From contig CBDATC010000002.1 of NCBI GenBank assembly GCA_965199765.1, positions 1,426,001 to 1,490,000 of the forward strand: DNA of 64,000 nucleotides. The letters are read 5' to 3'. The DNA is from JAPOXR01 sp965199765. Its GTDB lineage: Bacteria; Pseudomonadota; Alphaproteobacteria; Rhodobacterales; Rhodobacteraceae. Both the position numbers and the translations under genes were made by a program. Positions 43,828 to 53,533 of this stretch are shown here, piece by piece (the first letter of the stretch is position 1; each line of letters opens with the position of its first letter). A model generated the notes under the pieces. The model searched no databases. It was not told where the DNA came from and saw only the letters and a list, made by a program, of their open reading frames with translations.

Positions 43828-44630
43828 TGGCTGCCGGCGGGACAAATCAGAGTATCGTTCGCCGCACCCGTTCGCGCCTCATTTATAAGCCGCCTCATTT
43901 CCGCCACCGCATCGGCGAGACCGCGGAAAATGCCTTCGCTGATCAGAAAATGCCCGATATTCAGCTCCACAATCTGCGGCAACGCAGCTATTGGTTTGAC
44001 TGTTTCATAGGTCAGCCCGTGCCCGGCATGAACTTCAAGTCCAAGACTGTCGGCAAATTCAGCTGCTATGGCAATCCGCTCGAATTCTGCGTCTCGCGCC
44101 GCCAAGTCGCCTTCGATATGAAAATCGCAGTAGGCGCCGGTATGCAGTTCGACAACTGCCGCCCCAATCTCCGCCGCGCAATTTATCTGTCCCAAGTCTG
44201 CTCCGATAAAGATCGACACACGGCTGCCAGCAGCACTGAGCGGTCCAATGAAGTCCGCAATCCGGCTGCGATGACCGACGACATCAAGCCCGGCTTCTGT
44301 GGTTAGTTCCTCACGCCGCTCAGGAACAATGCAAACTGCATGCGGCTTATGACGAAGAGCGATTTCCTGCATTTCCTGCGTGGCAGCCAATTCCAGGTTC
44401 AGCGGCCGCGTCAATCCGCGCATAAGCTCTTCAATGTCTTCGTCCGATATATGGCGCCGATCTTCCCGCAGATGCGCCGTTATTCCATCAGCTCCAGCCG
44501 ACTGCGCGAGCAAAGCCGCGCGCAGCGGGCTGGGATAAGGACTGCCTCGGGCATTTCGCACCGTAGCGACATGATCAATATTCACGCCAAGCCGCAGAGA
44601 ATTCGAACCCGGTGAATTTTCAGCTTCCAT
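43824..44630 (-). CDS. pdxJ: Pyridoxine 5'-phosphate synthase
   Basis: The 268-residue TIM-barrel enzyme condenses deoxyxylulose 5-phosphate and 3-amino-2-oxopropyl phosphate to pyridoxine phosphate. Typical segments are LRLGVNIDHVATVRNARG, GITAHLREDRRHI, NLELAATQEM, SIFIGADLGQI and VHAGHGLTYE. It is coupled to acpS by a 4-bp overlap, the widespread pdxJ-acpS arrangement. Confidence 0.95.
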   Translation of the reverse strand: MEAENSPGSNSLRLGVNIDHVATVRNARGSPYPSPLRAALLAQSAGADGITAHLREDRRHISDEDIEELMRGLTRPLNLELAATQEMQEIALRHKPHAVCIVPERREELTTEAGLDVVGHRSRIADFIGPLSAAGSRVSIFIGADLGQINCAAEIGAAVVELHTGAYCDFHIEGDLAARDAEFERIAIAAEFADSLGLEVHAGHGLTYETVKPIAALPQIVELNIGHFLISEGIFRGLADAVAEMRRLINEARTGAANDTLICPAGSQ

Positions 44631-44645
44631 GACTCGTTCTCCCGA

Positions 44646-45176
44646 TCACCGCTTTGGTTGCCTTCGGTTTCGCCTGCGCTGATACGCTTGCACGATTCGA
44701 AGACTCGATAAGGCCGCGACACAAGATGCGATAACTCCAATCAGCACCCCGCCGATCAGATAAGGATATAGTATCCCATCAATGAGAATCCAAATGGCAT
44801 CCCAGTCCGCCTGCTTGCCATTGAAAAGCTCGATGATCAACTTTCCAAGATCTTTGATCGCCGCCGCTATCGCTGAAAACGAAACCTCCTGTTCCGCACC
44901 GATAAAAACCTGTCCAACTTTCACGCAGACATAGGCAATGAATGGAAATGTGATCGGATTGCAGATCAGCGTAGCGATGCAGCTGGCGACGACATTGCCT
45001 CGAATGATCCAAGCCAATGCGGGAGCCAGCAGCAAGTGCACACCAAAGAGAGGGGTGAAAGCGACGAAAGTTCCGGCAAATACTCCGCGCGCCACACGGT
45101 GTGGAGAATCGGACAACCTCCGCAGGCGGTGCAAGTAGAGTTTCAAGACCCTCATGGCGTTACCGGATTTCGACAC
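44646..45176 (-). CDS. DUF2062 membrane protein
   Basis: The 176-residue protein has three hydrophobic stretches (about 28-60, 68-90, 142-162) and the DUF2062 pattern SPHRVARGVFAGTFVAFTPL and CNPITFPFIAYV. DUF2062 proteins are integral membrane proteins of unknown function that commonly sit between rel and pdxJ in alphaproteobacteria, as here. It is 15 bp before pdxJ and 28 bp after rel, in the same transcript. Confidence 0.88.
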   Translation of the reverse strand: MSKSGNAMRVLKLYLHRLRRLSDSPHRVARGVFAGTFVAFTPLFGVHLLLAPALAWIIRGNVVASCIATLICNPITFPFIAYVCVKVGQVFIGAEQEVSFSAIAAAIKDLGKLIIELFNGKQADWDAIWILIDGILYPYLIGGVLIGVIASCVAALSSLRIVQAYQRRRNRRQPKR

Positions 45177-45204
45177 TAAACTTCCAATGAGAGCGCGATC
45201 AATT

Positions 45205-47712
45205 CTAGTTCCGCCGATACTTCGCCTTTATCGCCTTGACATCACGGCATCGCTCTACCCGAACTGTATTCTTTTTGTCGTCTCTGATGGCATCAATAAT
45301 GTTTGTCATATGTGTGTTGTCGCGCACCTGAACTTCAATGAGCATCTCGAACTCAAGAACATTGCGCTTAAGAAACAGAAGATCAGAGATATTGCTGTTT
45401 TGCCCACTGATAAGTCCGGTGATTTTGTTCAATGCTCCTTTCTCATTGCGCAGACGCAACCGCAGCCCGGCCTCATATTCCCGCTCTCCGGCGCCGGTGT
45501 TCCAAGACGCTTCAAACCACTCTCTGTCCGCTGCCCCCTCGTTTCTTAGCTGGTCGCAGACAATCGAATGCAGAACGTAATTCTTATCCCGGCCGCGCAG
45601 TGCAACCATGATTTCTCCGGGCAGCGGCAGACAGCAGTCAGCTCTGAGGCAGTCGCGATAAACCCGCGTTCTATCAATCCAAATGCTGGCGTCGCTTTCC
45701 AAGCGGTTCTTCGGGTCGCCGCCTAACCGGCGAGCCCGTTCCGGACACGCCAATCTGAATATATCCTCGCCTGAAATTACTTTGCCAATACCGTTTGTGT
45801 CAACGCTGTTATGCCTTTCCTCCACACCGGCATGAACGCATTTGCCTAAATGGACGATCATATCATGGGCGTTTGCAAACCCGAGCATACTGGCAGCCCG
45901 CGCTTGCCTTTCTTCGGATAATTCCTCGGAATAGGCATCAAATATCTTTTTGACGGCTCGCTTGCCAAGGTTTTGCCAAAAAACCTGTTCCTTGCGTCCG
46001 ACCGCTCTTCGAATATAATCGGCCGCTTTCTTGGTTGTGACATGCTCGGATCGCTGCGGGGTGATTTCAATCCCTTTTTTTCTTAAGATTTCAACCTGAT
46101 GTCCGTTACGAAGCACTTTGTTCAAGGCGACTTTCTTGTTGTTAACGAGTGCGCCAACCGCTTCATGTCCGATCACTTCGTGAATATAATACGCAAAATC
46201 CAGCGCAGTGGCGCCTTTAGGCAGTTCCACATATTGCGCATCTTTGGTGAAACAGACAATTTTATCATCCGAAATGTGCATGGCGAACAATTGCTTCGTC
46301 AGCTCTTGCTTATCCTCACTGCTGATTTTGGCAAGTTGCTCAATGCGGGTTGCAAAGTCCGACTTCAGTTTTGGAGCAATACGCGCATTATCCTTGTAGG
46401 CCCAGTGAGCGGCGGAACCATACTCCGCGATCAACGCCATCAGCCTCGATTTGATCTGCACTTCCACGAACCCAACGCGTTCAATGGTCAACTTCGTATG
46501 CAGGGCCTTGTATCCGTTCTTCTTGGGACTCGTTATGTAATCCTTAAAAAATTCCGGATGGCCGGGCCATCGATAGTGAATAAGTCCCAGCGCCCGATAA
46601 ACCTCGCCGATCATTTTTGAATCGTCCGGCGGAAGAGTGGTGTGCTTTTCATTAGCGTTCGGTTTTGAACAAACAGAATCAGAGTTTTCGCCGCTTGGCC
46701 CGGACAAATAATAAAACGGATGAACATCATCGATTATGATTTGAAATCCATACACATCAAATACCGTTCCGATATCAGTTCCCGTTCCCATTTCCTGTGT
46801 TTTCCGCCAAGCGGAGTATTTTGGTTTAACTCGGTCTCTGACTTCGGCAATAAAGTGGTGTTTCTTCAAAAAATCCTTCAGATCTTGTTTGAATTTTTGC
46901 GCCGCAACATATTCTTCGGTTCTGTTGTTTCTGCTTCCACGCTTCGCGGCATACATTCTGTTAACCATGTAGCGTTCTTTGGGATGCAGGACTTTAAACG
47001 AGAGGTCCTCGAGTTCTTCGCGCCAAAGATACAGACCAAACCGTTCAGCGAGCGGAGCATAAATGCTCAAAGTTTCTTCAGCTTTTCCCCGTTGTTTATC
47101 CTTTGGGGTTGCGCCAATGGTTCGCAGATTGTGCAATCGGTCGGCCAGCTTCACCGCTAAAGCGCGCTCATCCCGCGCCATATTGATGATGTAATGACGC
47201 ACCGCCTCAGCCTTCTCCGCTGCCCTTGCAGCTTTTTCTTCGGCGGCTAGCTGCCGATTAGCCTCGCCGGACTTTTTTGTTTCGATGCCGGCAGCCATTC
47301 TCTTCTGATCAGAATCGGCAAGAGAGATGTTTTCTTTTTTGTCTTCGCGGCGGGCCTGTTTAGTCAACTTTGTAACGGAGTCCACCAGCTTTGCGATGTC
47401 GGTTCCGAATTCCCGCTCAATGTCGGCGACTTCAACACCTTCGACATCTTCAACCGTATCGTGCAGCAATGCCGTTACGATACAATCATCGTGAAATCCG
47501 TTCTCTATGAGAATCTCGGCAACCGCGACCGGATGAGAAAAGAATTCCCCTCCTGTCATGCGTGTCTGTCCCGCATGAGCGGATTTCGCAAACGCGTAGG
47601 CGCGTTTGATGATGTCGCTGTCCGATTTTGGGTTGTAACCGCGGATTTTTCCAATCAGCTCATCAGCGCTTGCATAGCTATCATGCTTTTCATTGCTGTG
47701 TGGATTATTCAA
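45205..47712 (-). CDS. rel: Bifunctional (p)ppGpp synthetase/hydrolase (RelA/SpoT)
   Basis: The 835-residue protein has an HD hydrolase domain (FFSHPVAVAEIL, ALLHDTVED, KLADRLHNLRT), a synthetase domain (RVKPKYSAWRKTQ, VFDVYGFQIIID, PKKNGYKALHT), a TGS domain (CFTKDAQYVELPKGATALDF), a helical/RIS region, and a C-terminal ACT domain. It makes and degrades the stringent alarmone. It is longer than the usual 720-760 residues because of two inserts: about 121-170, lysine- and alanine-rich, in the hydrolase domain, and about 331-365 in the synthetase domain. Its start overlaps rpoZ by 8 bp. Confidence 0.94.
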   Translation of the reverse strand: MNNPHSNEKHDSYASADELIGKIRGYNPKSDSDIIKRAYAFAKSAHAGQTRMTGGEFFSHPVAVAEILIENGFHDDCIVTALLHDTVEDVEGVEVADIEREFGTDIAKLVDSVTKLTKQARREDKKENISLADSDQKRMAAGIETKKSGEANRQLAAEEKAARAAEKAEAVRHYIINMARDERALAVKLADRLHNLRTIGATPKDKQRGKAEETLSIYAPLAERFGLYLWREELEDLSFKVLHPKERYMVNRMYAAKRGSRNNRTEEYVAAQKFKQDLKDFLKKHHFIAEVRDRVKPKYSAWRKTQEMGTGTDIGTVFDVYGFQIIIDDVHPFYYLSGPSGENSDSVCSKPNANEKHTTLPPDDSKMIGEVYRALGLIHYRWPGHPEFFKDYITSPKKNGYKALHTKLTIERVGFVEVQIKSRLMALIAEYGSAAHWAYKDNARIAPKLKSDFATRIEQLAKISSEDKQELTKQLFAMHISDDKIVCFTKDAQYVELPKGATALDFAYYIHEVIGHEAVGALVNNKKVALNKVLRNGHQVEILRKKGIEITPQRSEHVTTKKAADYIRRAVGRKEQVFWQNLGKRAVKKIFDAYSEELSEERQARAASMLGFANAHDMIVHLGKCVHAGVEERHNSVDTNGIGKVISGEDIFRLACPERARRLGGDPKNRLESDASIWIDRTRVYRDCLRADCCLPLPGEIMVALRGRDKNYVLHSIVCDQLRNEGAADREWFEASWNTGAGEREYEAGLRLRLRNEKGALNKITGLISGQNSNISDLLFLKRNVLEFEMLIEVQVRDNTHMTNIIDAIRDDKKNTVRVERCRDVKAIKAKYRRN

Positions 47713-48091
47713 CTTTGGTGTTTCTTTTGCTTCGCTTCACCAATTGCCTTAAGCCTTCCGCATCGCTGGCTTCTGGGGTTTCCTCGAGACTCATGACTCC
47801 GTCTAATGAACTGTCGGAATTTGCCATATAAGTCATGCGGGTGTCATCGGGCTCATCCTCTTCAACCTGCGTTTGCAGTGCAGTAATCGCCCGCTCGCGC
47901 AAAGCATCAGCATGCTGCGTTTCTTCGGCTATTTCTCTGAGAGCGACGACAGGATTCTTATCGTTGTCCAAAGCGATAGTGGCATCAGAACTTCCTGATG
48001 ACAACTCGCGCGCCCGAAATGCCGCCAGCATTACCAATTCAAATCTATTGGAAACTTTGTCGATGCAGTCTTCTGTAGTTACACGTGCCAT
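47705..48091 (-). CDS. rpoZ: RNA polymerase omega subunit
   Basis: The 128-residue protein begins MARVTTEDCIDKVSNRFELV, the omega signature, with RARELSSGSSDATIA and VALREIAEET. The C-terminal third is an acidic tail typical of alphaproteobacterial omega. It supports RNA polymerase assembly and, in many bacteria, ppGpp response, which fits its overlap with rel. Confidence 0.94.
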   Translation of the reverse strand: MARVTTEDCIDKVSNRFELVMLAAFRARELSSGSSDATIALDNDKNPVVALREIAEETQHADALRERAITALQTQVEEDEPDDTRMTYMANSDSSLDGVMSLEETPEASDAEGLRQLVKRSKRNTKVE

Positions 48092-48294
48092 AAATTCACC
48101 GTCTGAATGTTGTCTACTTTCTGTTAGATGGAATCTTCATTCTCCACAAGAAATTTTGGCGGCGCAACCCAACAGTCTCCAACTGCGCTTCTTGAACAAA
48201 TCGGCTTCGAGGCATCGGTTGATTTTCGTTTTTGCAGCGCGGCCTGCTAATGCGGGCCGCACTCACAATTCAAATGCGATTTGGCTCTTGGCTC
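48092..48294. other. Short intergenic region with a GC-rich hairpin
   Basis: A 9-bp stem with one mismatch (arms about 48238-48246 and 48251-48259) lies after the DegP-like paralogue. It lacks a T-run in the needed direction, so termination there is uncertain. No gene is visible. Confidence 0.35.
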
Positions 48295-49278
48295 TCAACA
48301 GCCAATGCTGCTGTGATCGATGATTTCGTTAGCCCAATCAATAACGGAGTAATGCCCGACTCCGAAGGAATTCTCGAACTCGAGTAGATCCATCCAATTA
48401 ATGGAGAACTGCTCCAGCCAATCGTCCTCAATGATCTTCTCTACGACTTCGGACGCAATACGTGGCGCAGCATACCGAGAAGTCGAGACAAATTCGCCGT
48501 TTCTGGACTGGACCTTGACGTGCGATTGTTCCACTCCGACAATTCTTGCTTCGCCGTCGAAGACTGGCCCACCAGCACTTGCTGCATTCACTTCGGATTC
48601 AATTTCAATGAAGTGACGCGGGCGGCGGTTGAGCGTCTGGCCACGGGCAGAAATGATCCCTTTTGCAAGGGAAAATCCAATTCCGAACGGGTTGCCTAAT
48701 ACGAACACGCTGTCGCCGACGTTGACAGCATCGTTGTCGGCGAACTCAAGTGCCGGTAGCGGCTCGTCCGCATCGACCTTTATGACAGCAAGGCCGCTCT
48801 CCTGATCGGTTCCGACAATTCTGGCATCAAGATGGATTTTGTTGCTGGATGATTCCACTTTTAACGATACAGCGTTTTCAATTAAATCCGAGCTGGTCAG
48901 GATGTAACCGCGCTCATCGATGACTAGGCCTGCACCGAACCGGATTTCTGATTCGTGATTTTCGACTGGCCACAAAATACCCTTCACAGACGGGATCACT
49001 TTCCAATCGCAAGCGATGCAGGAATCCTTATAGCAGCACAGATTTTCATCTATTGGATTGCCGACGACGTAATCTATAGGCTCGGGCGCTTCCGGCTTCT
49101 TGAATTCGACGAAAACATCAACCACAGCAGGTCTTACCTTCTCCTCGACTCCATGCATGCTCGCCGCCACTGAAAAGGCGGAACTACTCGCGGTTATCGC
49201 CGCGGCGAACATGATTTTTTCCACGAATTTTGCCTTCGATAGACCTGCTATTGGATGGCTTTTTCTTCTAAATATCAT
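48295..49278 (-). CDS. Catalytically dead DegP/HtrA-like paralogue
   Basis: The 327-residue protein has an N-terminal hydrophobic signal segment (about 20-40) and a trypsin-like HtrA domain aligning closely with the DegP gene next door (DADEPLPALEFAD, FVLGNPFGIGFSLAKGIISARG). All three triad positions are changed: His to Asp131 (TSSDLI), Asp to Gly162 (QESGLAV) and Ser to Ala235 (NAASAGGPVF). PDZ domains are absent. An insert at about 70-105 has cysteines at 81, 82, 87 and 90. The frame is intact, so it is probably a periplasmic pseudoprotease, perhaps a chaperone or adaptor. It lies in tandem downstream of degP. Confidence 0.82.
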   Translation of the reverse strand: MIFRRKSHPIAGLSKAKFVEKIMFAAAITASSSAFSVAASMHGVEEKVRPAVVDVFVEFKKPEAPEPIDYVVGNPIDENLCCYKDSCIACDWKVIPSVKGILWPVENHESEIRFGAGLVIDERGYILTSSDLIENAVSLKVESSSNKIHLDARIVGTDQESGLAVIKVDADEPLPALEFADNDAVNVGDSVFVLGNPFGIGFSLAKGIISARGQTLNRRPRHFIEIESEVNAASAGGPVFDGEARIVGVEQSHVKVQSRNGEFVSTSRYAAPRIASEVVEKIIEDDWLEQFSINWMDLLEFENSFGVGHYSVIDWANEIIDHSSIGC

Positions 49279-49634
49279 TCCTGCTCTCCTTTTGTTCGAA
49301 TAGTGCCCGACTACAAAACGCTAACGCTAAGGGCGTATCAGCGGTTCCAATCCGAGGGCCTGCGCCGTCGATCGGAGATATCGGGAAGCAGATTTGCGAA
49401 TCTACGCCACTGCTAGAGTTACGTTATATCAGGACGTTGCAAATATCAAGAGGAAAAAATATTGGAAACGCGCTTCAAACGCTCATGGCCATTAAATCCG
49501 CAGTCACAATAGAAGATCATAACGGAGATCAACAGACGGACGCGGATCCTCCCCCCGGAGCTCCTAGTGAAACAACGGCGGATCCACGCTGCCTGTTCAG
49601 CATCAAATCGTCGATTGGGTCAACAAACACCGAC
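49279..49634. other. Intergenic region between degP and its paralogue
   Basis: No gene and no clear terminator; it likely holds the paralogue's own promoter. Confidence 0.35.
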
Positions 49635-51128
49635 TCAGCTGTCAATGTTCAACGCGAGGTATCGATTCATGTCGCCGCGGGTGATCCGCAGCATTACGGT
49701 CTTTCGTCCGGCTTCGCGCGCATCATCGATCGCTTGATTGAGTTCATCTATGGACCTCAGAGGATTAAGATTGATCTCAACCACAACATCACCTGGTTCA
49801 ATGCCTTTGAGTTCTGCATCAGAATCCGATTGAACCTCCAGCACAGACAATCCAATTCGTTCACCATTTTCATCAATGATCTGCCCCTCGGCCCCTTCGA
49901 TTTGGCCGAATGTCAAACCCATAACTATCTGCTCTTCTGGCTCAGGGCGCGCAAGAGCTGCAGGCTGAGCAATAACGCCTTCCGCTTCCTCTCTGCTGCC
50001 CAAAACAACCTTTATGGTTAATTCTGCAGAACCGCGAAGCACCCTCATTTCCGTCTCGGCGCCGGAACCCGCTTCGCCCACCATTTGAACAAGCGCCCGC
50101 GTGTCCTCAACATCTTCACCCTGAAAACCGATAATCACATCACCTGCCAAGAGACCGGCTCTACGGCCAGGTCCTTCAAAAACGTCAATGATCATCGCTC
50201 CGTTGCTGTCAGTAAGGTCAAGAGCTTCGGCGATGTCGGTGGTGACGTCTTGCAGCCTCACTCCCAGCCATCCCCGCCGGGTCGCACCGTATTCGATAAG
50301 TTGATCGACAACATTGGAAACAACATTCGAAGACATCGAAAACCCAATTCCCATGAAGCCCGCATTGCGTGAGCGAGCGGTGAGATAGAGCGTGTTAACG
50401 CCAACAACGTTGCCATTCATGTCAAATAGCGGACCGCCGGAATTACCGGAATTGATCGCGGCATCGGTCTGAATGTAGTCGTCGTATGTGCCGTCAAGCG
50501 TCCGGCCTCGCGCGGAAACTATGCCTTCTGACACCGAAAAGCCGAGACCGAACGGATTACCCATCACCAGCACATGATCACCGACTCTAATGGACTCGCT
50601 GTCTCCGAACCGGACGGCTGGCAGCGGTTCGTCGGCATCGATTTTAAGAACAGCGATATCGGTTTTGGGATCCATTCCGATAATCGTTGCATCAAATCTC
50701 TTCTCGTCAAACAGTTCGACAACGATCGAAACGCCGTTTCTGATCACATGCTCGTTGGTGACTACGTAACCGTCTTCACTAATGATAAATCCAGCCCCGG
50801 CCCCGATCTGTGCTTGTGGCTGCTGGTCCTGTTCAGGTGAATTCTGTTGGAAATCCTTGAAGAATTCCGAAAAGGGATGACCCTCTGGGAACAAATTATA
50901 CTGCTGAAATTGCATCCCCTCGTTCGCATCAACGCTTCTCGACCGCACAAAAATATTCACAACCGAAGGTCGAAGCTGCGCGACAAGATCGCCGTAACCA
51001 TCATGCGCCGTTGCCGAACCGGTAAATTGAACAGCTGCCGCAATTACAGAAAAGGCTGCAACATGGAAAGCCAACACCCTTGAAAACCGCTGCGCAAACC
51101 TGCGTTCACCGTGTAAAACATACTGCAT
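49635..51128 (-). CDS. degP: Periplasmic Do-type serine protease DegP
   Basis: The 497-residue protein has a signal peptide (cleavage near Ala41, SATAHD), a trypsin-like domain with His127 (TNEHVI), Asp157 (KTDIAVLKID) and Ser230 (NSGNSGGPLF), and two PDZ domains (about 270-365 and 400-490; GWLGVRLQDVT and LEVQSDSDAELKG). It degrades or refolds misfolded envelope proteins. Its position after hflK-hflC-DUF2065 is the common alphaproteobacterial order. The N-terminal LA-loop is Gln-rich. Confidence 0.93.
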   Translation of the reverse strand: MQYVLHGERRFAQRFSRVLAFHVAAFSVIAAAVQFTGSATAHDGYGDLVAQLRPSVVNIFVRSRSVDANEGMQFQQYNLFPEGHPFSEFFKDFQQNSPEQDQQPQAQIGAGAGFIISEDGYVVTNEHVIRNGVSIVVELFDEKRFDATIIGMDPKTDIAVLKIDADEPLPAVRFGDSESIRVGDHVLVMGNPFGLGFSVSEGIVSARGRTLDGTYDDYIQTDAAINSGNSGGPLFDMNGNVVGVNTLYLTARSRNAGFMGIGFSMSSNVVSNVVDQLIEYGATRRGWLGVRLQDVTTDIAEALDLTDSNGAMIIDVFEGPGRRAGLLAGDVIIGFQGEDVEDTRALVQMVGEAGSGAETEMRVLRGSAELTIKVVLGSREEAEGVIAQPAALARPEPEEQIVMGLTFGQIEGAEGQIIDENGERIGLSVLEVQSDSDAELKGIEPGDVVVEINLNPLRSIDELNQAIDDAREAGRKTVMLRITRGDMNRYLALNIDS

Positions 51129-51251
51129 TACAAGTCTCCTTTCTTAACGTTTCAACAGCAGTGAATCCCATGGATCGCACTGTCCTCTCTTGGTGTGCCA
51201 ATCTCCGTTTTTTTGCAAATGATTCTGGATAAAGAATCCCTTATGGTGCGA

Positions 51252-51455
51252 TCATTGAATCAGCAGAGCAGACCTCGCCAGCCAAACCAAAGCCACACCA
51301 AGCGCGACACACACGATACCGAACAGGCGACGCGTATCGACCGGCATCGCGGAAAGAACCCTCAGCGCATCTTCAAACCGCTTCGGAACCAATGCCAAAA
51401 CTAGGCCTTCAATGACTGCAACAAGGCCCAGCGCCAGCACGATTTCCGAAATCAA
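51252..51455 (-). CDS. DUF2065 membrane protein
   Basis: The 67-residue protein has two hydrophobic helices (about 2-24 and 43-63) separated by a basic loop, the DUF2065 pattern. Its start overlaps hflC by 4 bp. DUF2065 genes follow hflC in many proteobacteria; function unknown, presumably linked to the HflKC complex. Confidence 0.85.
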   Translation of the reverse strand: MISEIVLALGLVAVIEGLVLALVPKRFEDALRVLSAMPVDTRRLFGIVCVALGVALVWLARSALLIQ

Positions 51456-52330
51456 TTGGGTTGAACCGTCTTCAGATATTCAAAAAAATCACCCTCCGGC
51501 GTGATAACCAGCGAAGTGTTGTCGGTGTTGAAAGCCTGTTCGTAGGCGCGAAGCGTTCGATAAAATTCAAAAAAGTCAGGGTCTTGGCCAAATGCATCGG
51601 CAAAAATCGAATTGCGCCGCGCATCAGCTTCACCGCGTGTGATCTCAGCCTGCTTCTGCGCTTCTGACACAATCTCCACCTGCGTCCGATCCGCCTGCGC
51701 TCTAATCTTCTGTGCCGCTTCTTCGCCGCGCGCAATCTCGTCAGCTGCCTCCCGTTCACGCTCCGCTCTCATACGAGCAAAGGTTGCTTCAAGGTTTTGC
51801 GTCGGTAGATCAGTGCGCTTTAACCGCACATCAATAATCGCGACTCCGAGATTCTCAGCTTCGGTCTTCGCAGTATCGCGGATCTGCTCCATCAATGCCG
51901 CACGGTCGGAAGACAAAACTGTGTTTGATGTCACAGAACCCAGCGCTTCGCGCGTTGCAGCATTCAAAATGCGTTCAAGACGGCTTTCAGCCGATCTGAC
52001 ACCGCCAACACCTACCGCTTCGCGAAACTGAATGACATCGTCGATTCGATAACGCGCAAATGCATCCACTACCAAACGTCTGTCATCAAGCGGCGTGACT
52101 TCCAGCGATTGCGTCTCAAGAGATAAGATCCGATCATCGTAGCGCACAACTTCTTGGATTAAAGGAATTTTGAACGCCAGACCCGGCAATTCCTTAACCG
52201 AGCGCACCTGACCAAACTGCAAAACAAGGGCTTTTTCCCTTTCGTCGACAACGAATATCGAACTGAGAACGCCAACCGCGACCACGGCGGCGGCGGCCAA
52301 AATGAGAGTTAAACGATTCATTTCTTTCAA
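51452..52330 (-). CDS. hflC: FtsH modulator HflC
   Basis: The 292-residue SPFH protein has an N-terminal signal anchor (about 7-27) and a band-7 domain beginning FVVDEREKALVLQFGQVRSV, with the conserved VIDVRLKRTDLP and the Ala/Glu-rich coil ADEIARGEEAAQKIRAQAD. With HflK it forms a membrane cage around the FtsH protease. It begins 5 bp after hflK. Confidence 0.94.
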   Translation of the reverse strand: MKEMNRLTLILAAAAVVAVGVLSSIFVVDEREKALVLQFGQVRSVKELPGLAFKIPLIQEVVRYDDRILSLETQSLEVTPLDDRRLVVDAFARYRIDDVIQFREAVGVGGVRSAESRLERILNAATREALGSVTSNTVLSSDRAALMEQIRDTAKTEAENLGVAIIDVRLKRTDLPTQNLEATFARMRAEREREAADEIARGEEAAQKIRAQADRTQVEIVSEAQKQAEITRGEADARRNSIFADAFGQDPDFFEFYRTLRAYEQAFNTDNTSLVITPEGDFFEYLKTVQPN

Positions 52331-52335
52331 TCTCC

Positions 52336-53463
52336 TCAGTTCGACACGCTGCGCCGCAGCTCATTCAGCGGAAGATAGGGAACCACGCCGCTGCCTGATT
52401 CCTGACTTCCTTGATCAATGATCACCTTTTCCACCGAACCCATGATCCGCTCCATCGTCTCAAGATAAAGACGCTCGCGCGTAACTTCCTTGGCTTTCAG
52501 ATATTCTTCTAAAACCGCCAGAAAGCGACTGGCTTCACCTTCAGCGACATTCACAACCTGCGCACGGTAGCCTTCGGCTTCTTCCAAGAGCTGAGCCGCC
52601 TCTCCGCGTGCGCTGGCGAGCACGCGGTTGGCATAGGCATCTGCTTGTTTTTCCAACCGGTCCCGCTCCTGTTCAGCGGCTTGGACTTCCCGGAAACTGT
52701 CAATAACCTCGCGCGGAGGGTCCGCCTTGTCAAAATTCACGCGAACAACGTTCATACCGGAATCATAGTTATCCAGCGTGGTTTGAATCAGTTCCTGCAA
52801 ATTCGTCGCGACAATTCCCCGATCCCGGTTCAGAATCGGAGCCAAATTCGACTGCGCCATGATTTCACGCATGGCCGACTCGGATACGGCTCGGATCGTC
52901 TCGGTCGGATCAGCCAGGTTGAATAAATATCTTGCGGGATCATTGATGTTCCAGACGACCTGAAAATCGACATCGATAATATTTTCGTCGCCGGTCAGCA
53001 TCAAACCGTCTTCCGCTCGGCCTCTGGAGGCAAGATCGCGCTGAAACGAACTGTTCTCGAATTCATCCCCTCCGACATTCCCGCCGACTCCGATGTCTTC
53101 GGTCCTTTCCCGCGTAACCGAAAGGATTTCGCGCGTAACCAATGGCCAAGGCGCGATGTTCAGACCAGGCTGTCCGGTCTTGTAGTATGTGCCGAGAAAC
53201 AGTTCGACCGACCGCTCTTCCGGCTTCACAGTGTAAAATGAGACATATCCCCACGCACCAATCAAAACCAGTATGCCGATGATAATCTGAAATCGGCTGA
53301 ATTTTGGCCCGCCCGACCCAGGTCTCTTACGCCGTTTGCTGCCGCCGCCACCCAAAATCGAACGCATGGAGTCGCTGCCCCGGCTTATAATTTCATCAAA
53401 GTCGGGTATTTCCGGATCCGAGCGACGTCCGCCGCCCCAAGGTCCGCCGTTCTGTCCTGCCAT
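52336..53463 (-). CDS. hflK: FtsH modulator HflK
   Basis: From ATG 53463 (MAGQNGGPWGGGRRSD, the usual opening) the protein has 375 residues; a TTG frame opens 30 bp further up. A Gly/Arg-rich cytoplasmic segment, one membrane helix (about 60-80) and a band-7 domain with SFYTVKPEERSVELFLG follow, then a coil with SARGEAAQLLEEAEGYRAQV. It partners HflC. Confidence 0.93.
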   Translation of the reverse strand: MAGQNGGPWGGGRRSDPEIPDFDEIISRGSDSMRSILGGGGSKRRKRPGSGGPKFSRFQIIIGILVLIGAWGYVSFYTVKPEERSVELFLGTYYKTGQPGLNIAPWPLVTREILSVTRERTEDIGVGGNVGGDEFENSSFQRDLASRGRAEDGLMLTGDENIIDVDFQVVWNINDPARYLFNLADPTETIRAVSESAMREIMAQSNLAPILNRDRGIVATNLQELIQTTLDNYDSGMNVVRVNFDKADPPREVIDSFREVQAAEQERDRLEKQADAYANRVLASARGEAAQLLEEAEGYRAQVVNVAEGEASRFLAVLEEYLKAKEVTRERLYLETMERIMGSVEKVIIDQGSQESGSGVVPYLPLNELRRSVSN

Positions 53464-53533
53464 GTGTGGAACGTGCTCCTGTTCTTGGCCCAATGAGGAT
53501 GATTTCTAAACATGGAGGCAAATAGAGCGAATT

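Noticed and set aside
49437..50021. A 194-codon plus-strand frame over the end of degP
   Set aside because: Mostly antisense to degP, no ribosome site or known motif.
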